Shown here: positions 30,421 to 39,051 of the stretch, one piece after another | How the letters are laid out: every line of letters starts with the position of its first letter | Position numbering within the stretch: position 1 is the first letter of the stretch | Source: Zygnema cylindricum | Lineage: Eukaryota; Streptophyta; Zygnematophyceae; Zygnematales; Zygnemataceae | Assembly: GCA_037447655.1 (NCBI GenBank) | Contig: JBBHKE010000113.1 | Coordinates: 21,023-85,022 of the forward strand | Direction of reading: 5' to 3' | DNA length: 64,000 nucleotides | Translations under genes and position numbers: made by a program | The notes under the pieces: generated by a model | Database searches by the model: none | Told to the model about the DNA's origin: nothing | The model's input: only the letters and a program-made list of their open reading frames with translations

Positions 30421-31774
30421 CCTCCACCATAGATTCCACTAAGGCTCGGCATGATGAGGACCCGAAAATAAGTCGTGACTCATTCGAGCATCTTCCGCCT
30501 TCCTCTGGCTTCTCCAATCTGGGGGGGAACTGCCAACTTTCTCGGCCGATGTGGAGGGGAAGGCGCCCCTATGGGCAGGACAAAAGGATATCTGGAACGA
30601 TCCGGATTCCCTCCAATCTATCCAGTAGGGGGCACATATTCCCCACTTGACTGGAATTCAATTATCTCGAGTGCAGACTCGAATGGCGGCGTACAATTAG
30701 GACGGAGGAGTTCTCCTCTGGAAATGGTCACATGGCACCAGGAAAGTGGTTCCTCCTCCCTCACACCGAGAAACTATGATTTCCAATCTCCATCAGCAAT
30801 GTCGGACACTTCGGGGCAGAAGCGGACCACGTCCATGGTTACGGGCTCTTATTGGTGGCACGGGTTGCGGACCCAAGTCAACCGAATTGTGCAAACTTGC
30901 TCCTCATGCGGCCGAGTCAAGGCAGCTTTTAACAAAAAGGGCGGGAGTGAGCTTCATTTGCTTCCTATCCGAGGAATATTTTATTGGTGGTCTTTCGATC
31001 TTTTGGGACCTCTTCCAACCAGCAGGCGGGGGAACCGCTTCGTGGTGGTCATGATAGAATATTTTTCCAAGTGGATCGAGTTGGTAGTTTTTTACGGAAG
31101 GAGTCATAGGCAATTGCATATGCCTGCTTGCAAAGGGTTTTAGCCCAATTCAGAGTGCCTGCAGAAGTTCTAACGGACCAAGGCTCCAAATTTTCTAGAG
31201 AATTTTCCAACCTTTTGGAAAAATGCCTTGTCGACCATCGGCTGACCAACCGTGACCACCCGCAAGCCGACGGTTTGGCCGAAAGGTGCGTACAAATAGT
31301 GAAGCGGTCACTACGAAAATATGCAATTGAAGAAGATTTGGGGGAGTGGGACAGGAGGGTGTCGTGGATTGCTATATGTTACACATTCAGTAGGCATGCT
31401 TCGCTCCACTCCTACAGTCCTTACTTCATTTTATTTGGACGGCATCCCATCCTTCTCGGGGCTGCATCGGCCCAAGCGGTGGTCCTCCTAGAGATGGATG
31501 ACAAGGGAACACTCGCAAAACTGATCGCCGACAAAGCCAAGATAATTCACCGAGAGATGCCTCTCGCCATGAGAAATTTGCAAGCGGCTCAACATCGAGA
31601 TCGGTTGTGGTATTCTCAGCGCCAGAGCTAGAATTATGTGCCACGTGAGCGATGATTTATGCCGGGGGACTTTGTATATCAGATGCAATAGAAGAAGGAC
31701 ACGCTGGATATTTCTGTCGTGCGAGTAATTTTGAAAGTTGTCAAGGTTTACAATAAAGGAGTTTTTACATTGGA
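30421..31774 (+). pseudogene. GypC integrase
   Basis: The zinc-binding region is broken, but VNRIVQTCSSCGRVKAA gives its CxxC. The rve core is split: SFDLLGPLPTSRRGNRF with the first Asp, then after a shift VLTDQGSKFSREF and HPQADGLAERCVQIVKRSL, giving D and E. FSRHASLHSYSPYFILFGRHP is the usual gypsy integrase C-terminal part. Homology runs on as DTLDISVVRVILKVVKV and KDGRRITDNRINVAPCHL. It would integrate element DNA. Frameshifts and stops make it inactive. Confidence 0.84.
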
Positions 31775-32047
31775 GTGAAAGGATGGTCGAAGAATTACAG
31801 ACAATCGGATCAATGTGGCCCCTTGCCATCTTCGAGACTGGAGGACCAACCCAATTTTCACATAACTTACTTTGCAGATCCTCCTTGCTGTTCATCATTT
31901 TGGAATCAGTTCTCCCAGCTGCTTGACTTATTGGTCTGCAATCAGTGTGGTCAGTGTTGGCATTGCGCCTGTTTCCCATCCTCTTGGGAGCCACGCTCTC
32001 TACCCTACAGCACATGGTTCTGTGGGAACTGCGAATGGGGCGGGTAA
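31775..32047 (+). pseudogene. PHD-like zinc finger at the end of GypC pol
   Basis: Following the integrase C-terminus, this frame contains CC, then LLVCNQCGQCWHCACF, a gap with LP, and TWFCGNCEWGG. The spacing C-x2-C, H-x2-C, about 20 residues, and W-x-C-x2-C resembles the second half of a PHD finger. The first C-x2-C is reduced to a CC pair. PHD fingers usually read histone H3 tails, so a role in targeting integration to marked chromatin is plausible. The frame differs from the integrase frame, and the copy is decayed. Confidence 0.5.
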
Positions 32048-32134
32048 TTTTATGTCTTAGTCACGGTTGACTAAGGGGGGGGAAATTGGGATATCAGCCC
32101 ACTACCGAGACCCCAAACCCTTTCCGATTGCACT

Positions 32135-32265
32135 TGTTCCCTCAAAACCCACTGTCTTGATGCAGGAGGTTTCAGTTTACTCCGGAATGGTCACTCCAAA
32201 GCAAAGAGAACTCCAGATGAAGACACAAATGCACCACCACTCCTCTTCGGGGAGTCGAACGCACT
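32135..32265 (+). repeat. Extra tandem copy of the GypC LTR start
   Basis: About 105 bp from TGTTCCCTCAAAACCC to GCACCACCAC duplicate the beginning of the right LTR at 32266, with a 25-bp linker (TCCTCTTCGGGGAGTCGAAC then GCACT) between. It may be a template-switch product or remnant of an overlapping insertion. Confidence 0.75.
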
Positions 32266-33410
32266 TGTTCCCTCAAAACCCACTGTCCTGATCTAAGGGG
32301 TTTCAGTTTACTTCGGAATAGTCACTCCAAAGCAAAGATAACTCCAGATGAAGACACAAATGCACCACCACATAGAGAGATATATATAGGAAATAGGATT
32401 GGCTTTCCACATTTAACAATATCACCTTGCCCCAGAAAAGAGAATAAAGGAAAGAGAATGTGAAATATAGCGAAGCAAACTTAACATACCCCAGCAATAA
32501 ACAATGACAATGAGAGAAAGGCGACCCCTCTCTTGATAGTATCGTAAATACGTATGGTGCTCCTTCAACCTCCAGTTTCCGCAGCTCGGAACTGACCAGA
32601 CTCTTCTCGTTTTCAAACAGCAAAAAGTCCAAAAATCACCCAAAAAGCAGAGAGTGCCAACTACCCGCCCGGACTCTGATTCCCACAAAAGACAGATCTA
32701 AAACTAAAATGGCAATATAGTCAAAACAAAACAAAGATTCTCCAAAAGAAGGTTTGTTGGAACTTCTGAGGGTTTTCACAAGAGATAGTACTTAAAAGCA
32801 ACCTGTCTCCTTCTACCCCAAGTGCCTTATACATCAAAGTTTGTCAAATTGCAGGTCCAAAAGTCAAAGCTACGCCATTAACCAATGAGCCGCAAGCAGG
32901 TGTTATTGAACTGACATAAGACAAAATAATTCGTACTACAATCAGGGCAAAAAGTTCTGTTCCAGACTGCGGCAAGATCCTCGGCCGGAAGTAATTATTT
33001 TGTCCATTATTGTAAGACAAAGTCTTGAAAAGGACACTAACTCGCCATACTTTAACCTAACGTAATTTATGGACAAAAAGTCAACTGAGCCTGAGCTAAA
33101 TTCCTACTAACGGCTAACAACCTAACCTAGATGCAAATCCGGAAAGTTACGTGGCAATCCACAATATACCCCTCACGAAGGCTGTTGGAACCTAGTCCCA
33201 TGTAACGGAATTGCAATTTCTGAAGCGGTAGAGCTTGGTCATTCGGCCTCCGTTAGATGCGAAAGTGCTTTCCGCTCAGTTTAGGAAATACAACGGTCTT
33301 GTCCAGCTAGGTGCGCTCACTCCTCCGTACTCTGAAGATCGTACAGGGGAAAAAGGCTCGGAACTCCTGGGTGAAATTCATGTGTGCCTGAAAAGTACAT
33401 GAGCTTGACA
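32266..33410 (+). repeat. GypC-type LTR, right copy
   Basis: It runs from TGTTCCCTCAAAACCC to CATGAGCTTGACA and is collinear with 26025-27190 with moderate divergence. It follows the GypC 3' untranslated motif, so it serves as the GypC 3' LTR. It also directly precedes the GypD ORFs, so it could equally be the 5' LTR of a second element. The two LTRs differ more than those of CopC or CopG, so this element is older. Confidence 0.78.
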
Positions 33411-34414
33411 ACGCTCAAACGCTGAGGAACAGGAGCGCGAACCGACACCTCCACCGATTGCGGAACGTGCATTTGATCTCGAGGTGATAACGGATCTAAA
33501 TAAGGAGAGTACCACCGACGAGCAGTCTTCAAAGAGCTCCGAAAAGAAGGTCGAGGTGTAGTATCCAAGTGGGGATGATGTGTTCATCCTCCAACGAGAG
33601 GAAGGGGAAACGGAAAGGGAAAGTGAAAGAGAAAAAGAAATGCCTGACTATCTTTTACTACTACCTACCGACCCAAGATTTCCGATCTCGCCTTCAGCTT
33701 CCCCAAACGCTATTACTGGGATCCTTCAGAGTAGGCAATAGCGTGGCGTATAGAAGATCTGGAGAACCAATCAATACCCCTGCCAGTGTGCCATCACATC
33801 CGGCATGGAATTTCATGAGGACGAAGGACCTGGGGAACAATCATAAGGGTTATGTGCAGTTAAACCCTCATGCACTACCGTTCATAGAGGTGGTCGCGGA
33901 CCACTACCGGAAGAGGGTGGACGTTCCAGGATTACTCCACCATTACCATCCATGGGATGTTCGCCTACACGACATTTTTTCGCGGGCTGAAGTCACACTA
34001 GAAGTGTGAACACTCAAGTAAGCCCGGAAAAATTCCCTACAACGAGCTCGAGCTGCCAAAAAGCACGTTTCCTTCAAATTGAGGAAAGTACCTTGGTGGG
34101 AACCGGCGAAGGAAGCGGCAGCAGAGGCTCCGCAAATTGCAGCATCGGAAGCTCCCCAAAGTCTAACGCCAGAAGCATCTACACTTGAGGCCGTTCCCCC
34201 AAAGCCTGTTGAGCCAGCGGCTGCACCGAAAGAAAAAGGGGACCAGCTACGGGAGCGAATCGTCAGGAGACGCTTGGCAGCAAGAGATCACCACATCTCA
34301 CTCTTAGAGACCCGATGTGTGCAGCTCCAAAACCACTTGGATACCTTGCGGAAAGAATTTGAAGAGTACCGAGAGGACACCTACGAAATGCTTCGTCAGC
34401 TCCGGTCGCCCTGA
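33411..34414 (+). pseudogene. GypD: unknown acidic and coiled-coil ORF fragments
   Basis: Directly after the LTR a frame reads EEQEREPTPPPIAERAFDLE and STTDEQSSKSSEKKVEV, then stops, and resumes with GEPINTPASVPSHPAWNFMR and YVQLNPHALPFIEVVADHYR (33569-34009). A third frame (34079-34414) has WWEPAKEAAAEAP, an Ala/Pro/Glu-rich linker, and LLETRCVQLQNHLDTLRKEF, a clear coiled coil near the C-terminus. Position suggests a gypsy gag, but no zinc knuckle or known domain is recognised. It ends 79 bp before the CopF LTR. Confidence 0.45.
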
Positions 34415-34493
34415 GTAAGTACCATTCAGCGGGACGCTGAATCCTTAGTGGGAGGCACTGTAATAGAGTTACAGAACTATGTACAATATAGGA

Positions 34494-35068
34494 TGTTGTT
34501 GCGGTTCAGAGCAGCGCAGCTGCGATGCAAACAACCACAGTATAGCAGCGGAGCAACGCAACGTAGCAGTATAGCAACGTAGCGTAGCAACATAGCAACC
34601 CAACGTAGGAACATCGCGACCCAGCGTAGCAGTATAGCAACACCGCATAATGTAGATTTGACTACATTGTTTTAGAAGATAGTCGGATAAATCGTGGTTG
34701 ACCGAGAAGGCCTACGTGTACATAGGCATAGTACCTAGTTGTCTAGCAACTGATTAGTTTAAATAGTCCAGTAGACCTAGTCAACAGCAGACTCTTGAAT
34801 AGACATTTACAGCGAGCTTTCAACCTTGTAATATTTTCCCGATTAATAAAGCTCAATCTTTTTTGTGAATATTGTGTACCTTACAGCCGCTACGAGGGGA
34901 TTCTTGGGGATCATTCCGTTGTGTACTTTGAGTGTGGTGTCATTATCTTGTCACTTTTACACTATTTTTCAGACTTTTTTTGTGAAAGCTTTTTGCTTGT
35001 TTTTATTCTGAGATGACTACACCTGCATCTTCATCGTCTTCAGTATTAGCAATTTTCTCATAACAATA
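34494..35068 (+). repeat. CopF 5' LTR
   Basis: It starts TGTTGTTGCGGTTCAGAG and ends CTCATAACAATA before AGGTCACGGGCCCGCC, the CopC-type primer site. The first 150 bp are an array of TAGCAGTATAGCAACG-like units, as in the CopB LTR. ATG at 35013 opens MTTPASSSSSVLAIFS, which ends in a stop, and corresponds to the CopC Gag start. The length is about 575 bp. Confidence 0.75.
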
Positions 35069-37566
35069 GGTCACGGGCCCGCCTTCACGAATTTCGCTTT
35101 TTGATAAGAGGGAATATCTATATTGGGCAGATCTTATCAAGTCTTACTCTGTACAAGTGAAACTTTTTAATGATTTTAATGGATCTATGGCAGAAAATGA
35201 TGCCAACTATGATTAAAAGAACGAGTAGGCTCTTCATCTAATAAAGTTAATGATATCTAAAGAGCTGTATATGACGTACATTCAGGCTACTAAAGCATTA
35301 AAAATCTTCGATGCTTTGAAAATATATATATTTTAGAGCTAATGCAAAACATGAGATTATAACTAGTGGGCAGAAGTGGGAATATAAGTATATAGGTGGA
35401 AGCATGGCGGAATATTGTAATAAATTTTGACTTATAATAAAATTGGAAAAGAAAGATTGGAATCTAGCTACGATATAGAGTATGTGCTAGGAAAAGAAGC
35501 AAATCAGCTGGCATTTAATTGTAGAAAGCCAACTGTAGCTTACAATGCTCAGTTTCAGAAAGATAATAAATTTCAAAAAAATCATTTTTTTCATCAGTAT
35601 GAAAGGTGTGTCTATTGCTATAACAATGGTCGTTTGTAAAGATTTTGTCCGTTGTATATAAAACCGTGTGAAAGAGATCATTATCGCAAAGGATAGAAGG
35701 TGAAAATATCTCTACTTACTCCGAGGCCTCCGATCAAAACTGCGGCTTTTTCGGCGGAGAAGAGGAACTGGTGAAAGAAATAAATAGGTGTTTCATTTTC
35801 CTAAAACTGACGGCACCGAGTTCTTTGCTCTTGCCAAGTAATGGAGGGCAAGAAAGATCTCGGGTGGATTATGGACTTTAGAAGTTTGTCACACATGTGT
35901 TGGAACAAGTCATATTTTAAGAATATGTCACTTATCCATACTTGTCATATCTTTTATGCTTGCAGTGCTACAGTTGATGTCAATGCTAAGGGTAGAATAG
36001 ATTTGAATTGCGAGATAGATGGTAAAGTTGTAAAAAGAACTTTGCATGATGTTTTATATGTACCAGAATTAAAGAAAAATATGTTTTCTACTTTGGTTAC
36101 AGAAAGTAAGTGATTCCATGTGCTGCAAAGCAAACGGGATAAGATAGTAAGCAAAGATGGGAGAGTAGCCTTAGTGGGAAATAGATGCCTAAACATGTTG
36201 TATTGGATAGACTTGGTTAATAAAGTTGATTTTGTGTACTCTAGTGTCCTTTCTGAAATGTTTTGTGGCATAAAAGGCCTGGTCATGTGCATAATGAGAG
36301 GTTAGAAAAGGTGATGGAGACAAGTATCATAGAAGGTGTTAACCTTTGTCAAAAGGAATCCCACGTTTTTATTATTGTGCTTTTGGGAAGCTTCATAAGC
36401 TTCCTTTACCACAAATTTCAGATTATCGAGCAAGGGATCTTCTCAACCTTATCCACTCGGATGTATGGGGGCTGACAAAAGTTCCTTCCCTTGGTAGCAA
36501 CAAATACCTTGTTACCTTCACAGATAATCCCTCACGTTTCAGCCGAGTGTACTTTATGAAGAAGAAGAGCAAGGTCTTTACACATTTGAAGCATTAACGG
36601 ATCTGGCCGGAGAAACTTCATGGGAAACCGATCCTTGTTTTGCTCTCTGACAATGGTGGAGAGTATGTATCAACTGCCTTTGCTGAATATTTGAAAGAAA
36701 AAGGAATTTCCCATAAGTTTACTGTTCCTTACACTCAAAAAATTAATGGTGTGGCTGAGAGACTCAATATGACTTTGACTAAATGTGCTAAGTCTTTGAT
36801 GATGGATAAAGGTGTGGATCCAAAATTCTGGGGGGAAGCTTTTCAATGTGCTTCCTACATTAGAAATATAATAGAAACCAGATTTGTTAAGGATAAAACA
36901 CCTTAAAACAGCTTAGAAAATGTTGATAGGAAAGAAGTCAAATGTCAATCATTTTAGAGTCTTTGGCAGCGAATGTTTTATGTTGGATAATCTTTCAAAT
37001 TGGAAATTAAGTCTGAAATCTCCACTTGGCATATTTCTGGGCTATGATGATGAATCTGTAAGATATAAAGTGTATAATACTCATAAAAACACAATTCAGA
37101 TTGCTAAAAATGTTCAGATCAAAGAAGAAAGTCAATCTGTCACTAATTTTGGCATGAATGAGACAGAAAAGAAAGAAAAACTATAGGAATATATCATCTT
37201 TGAGCAGATTTTAATCAAGCAATCTGCAACTTCCTATTCCTCTTTTACCTCTGAACTGCCACATGTTTTTGAGCAACCACATCCTCGAAGTGTTGCGGAT
37301 GCAACTGAGTCTCCTCCTCCTCCTCCTCTTTCAAGGCAACTCCACGGACCAACCGTTCCCGCTTCAAATTTTCCAGGGGGAAGAAAACAAAGCACCCTGT
37401 TGAGAGGTAATCGAGTGTACCATGATTATTCTAGAAACACACGGGAGCCTCTTACCATTCAAGAATCTTTTTCCGTTGCAAAAAAAAATCTATCGATTGC
37501 TAGAGCAAATGACAAGATAAAGTCAATCATGGAGGCTCAAACGTGGGAGCTTGTGGAACTTCCACC
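35069..37566 (+). pseudogene. CopF gag, protease and integrase remnants
   Basis: The series of short frames includes Gag core (GPPSRISLFDKREYLYWADL, LHLIKLMISKELYMTYIQ), zinc knuckle (ERCVYCYNNGRL, then a stop), and the protease site (GWIMDFRSLSHMCWNKS, with DSG changed to DFR). It continues with GAG-pre-integrase (HKRPGHVHNERL) and integrase (HSDVWGL, LSDNGGEY, INGVAERLN). It ends in the linker and VELPP at the CopG insertion. More than ten stops or shifts are present. Relationship to CopC is clear throughout. Confidence 0.87.
37562..37566. other. CopG target-site duplication, left copy
   Basis: CCACC here and at 44016-44020 flanks CopG. Removing CopG restores the CopF codons for LPPNRKAI. 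Confidence 0.88.
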
Positions 37567-37777
37567 AGTAGAAACTAATGGTTTATTTAGTATTTTCTAG
37601 GTCTGAAAAGAAATATAGAAGTTGAGGCAGTCTATCTCTAACTTCTCTCTCCAACTCTCAAACTTGTCGCAGTCACTGAGAAATTGAACAGGAAGCTAGA
37701 GCCATGGCTACCTTGGCTATCCTGAGGTTTACGGGAATTTTATATTAGGGTTTACATATTTAATTAAAATGTATGTG

Positions 37778-37871
37778 CCGGCGGCAGGATTTGATCCTTG
37801 TACCTGCCGGCCGGCAGACACGAAGTAGCTGGTAGCCTTAGCCGTTTAATCTAGTGGTAGTGTTACCTAGC
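37778..37871 (-). other. tRNA-like segment, antisense to CopG 5' LTR
   Basis: On the minus strand TAGATTAAACGGCTAAGGC is followed about 30 bases later by GGTACAAGGATCAAATCCTG, with a T-arm-like stem-loop and B-box-like GGATCAAATCC. A GCCGGC-rich stem replaces the anticodon arm. It is less tRNA-like than the CopE copy but occupies the same place in the LTR. Confidence 0.5.
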
Positions 37872-38248
37872 ATATAGTTTGATAATTATTTAGATATGTA
37901 TACAAGCGATAAACCATTTAACTGAAATTAATTACGGGATACATAGATCCAGTAATATATAATGTACGACTTACGGTACGGACAAAAATCAGTACCGCGC
38001 ATTTGTTTCGTAAATGAAACAAATACCGCGCATGTATTTATTACGGCTACGATTAAAGCCGAATTTAATCGTACGGCCGGGATTAGCGCCGAGATCGCAG
38101 AGGAAGATTTCGGCGGTTTGTGGCCATCGCCATATCGGATGACGCGTGGCAAAATTCCGTTGGATTGTGGAAACTCCGGAGATTATGGCACCGAATCCGG
38201 ATTTGACATGTGTCGACATTTTGGCCATGTCGTACAATGTCCGTACAT

Positions 38249-38272
38249 AAAGTACACCGGCAGCTGTACTTT
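38249..38272. promoter_or_regulatory. GTAC hairpin in CopG 5' LTR
   Basis: AAAGTACA, an 8-base CCGGCAGC spacer, and TGTACTTT form perfect 8-bp arms. It lies just upstream of CTGATTGGTTCCGTAC, which includes an inverted CCAAT box. The module recurs in the LTRs at 13893, 48825 and 51987. It is the best candidate for a conserved LTR promoter element. Confidence 0.55.
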
Positions 38273-38595
38273 TGCGTACGGAACTCACTTCTGATTGGTT
38301 CCGTACATCAGTAGATAGAGTCTGTGAGAGAGATAGGACTTAGAAAAATTAGAAGATAGGACCCTCTCTCCCAGAGAGCTTCTGTACAAAAGGTCAACTT
38401 TGACCCTCCATAACTTACTGCTCAGGGGAGCAAATTCAGAGATTCTTTTTGCTATCGACTCAGGGGAGTCTTGTCTTCACATGGGTGAAGTTGGTCAGAG
38501 TTTTTGTCTGCCAGGGTGGCAGTTATTTTTGCTTAAACACAAAGGGGTCAGGATTATCCTAGAGGCTTCTTGGAAGCTGTCCACTCTGAGGACTT

Positions 38596-39051
38596 ATGGA
38601 GGTCTCAGAGTTTCAGATTATGGGCCCACCCTCTAGGGTACCTATCTTTAATGGAACTGGCTTCATATACTGGGAAAGTATGATGATAGGAGCTCTTTGC
38701 GAAAAAAGGTTTTGGGGGATAGTGAGTGGACGATTGGGGCGTCCATCAAGTCTTGGAATTCCTCCAGGGTTTAAAGGAAGCAGATTCACCAGGAAAGAGG
38801 ATTCACCTTCAACGGAGGAAACAAAGGAAGGAGAGGTGGTGGACAAAGGAAAGGAGAAGGAGGCGACCACACCAATAGCAACTGGTTTAGCATTCATGTC
38901 ACCTATTCCGAGGAATGAGGAGAATGATACTGAAACCTGGGACTTCAACAATATGGCGGCAAAACACTTCATCCTACGCCATCTCACTCAAGGACTTGCA
39001 TGTCCTCATTTGCAGGTAGAGAGGCATCCGATCTTTGGATGGCTCTCATAG
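38596..39051 (+). pseudogene. CopG Gag, N-terminal frame
   Basis: This 151-residue frame starts MEVSEFQIMGPPSRVPIFNG. The first six codons and part of the seventh are LTR sequence, and IMGP is the primer site. It includes an acidic linker and MAAKHFILRHLTQGLACPH, the UBN2-type Gag core. It ends at a stop at 39049-39051, while the homologous chain continues in the next frame from about 39010. CopE keeps a continuous reading here (HIYKAEELWVSL), which points to a small indel rather than a programmed shift. A CAGGTAG at the join could also be a splice-like sequence. Confidence 0.85.
38616..38630 (+). other. CopG primer-binding site (initiator tRNA-Met anticodon arm)
   Basis: GATTATGGGCCCACC follows the LTR. 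From memory, plant initiator tRNA-Met has GGTGGGCCCATAACC in its anticodon arm, so 14 of 15 bases are complementary. This is the half-tRNA type of priming known for Drosophila copia. The ATG inside is also read as a Gag codon. Confidence 0.7.

Larger units (their letters stand above)
27191..32134 (+). mobile_element. GypC: Ty3/gypsy element with methyltransferase and PHD-like domains
   Basis: The plus-strand order is half retropepsin, C5 methyltransferase, RT, RNase H, integrase, PHD-like zinc finger, 3' untranslated region. RT before integrase defines Ty3/gypsy. It is flanked by direct repeats at 26025-27190 and 32266-33410. No target-site duplication matches (GCATT against ACGCT). Multiple stops and shifts make it inactive. 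It is the fullest copy of the lineage represented by GypA. Confidence 0.82.
37567..38615 (+). repeat. CopG 5' LTR
   Basis: It starts AGTAGAAAC (TGTAGAAAC in the partner) and ends GTCTCAGAGTTTCA. It contains an antisense tRNA-like segment (37778-37871), about ten GTAC tetranucleotides in 37957-38312, a GTAC hairpin (38249-38272), and an ATTGG box (38294-38298). The Gag start ATG at 38596 lies 20 bases before its end. Confidence 0.93.

Noticed and set aside
31488-32015. Minus-strand 175-codon frame
   Set aside because: It overlaps the integrase C-terminus and PHD-like finger on the plus strand, which have clear family features.
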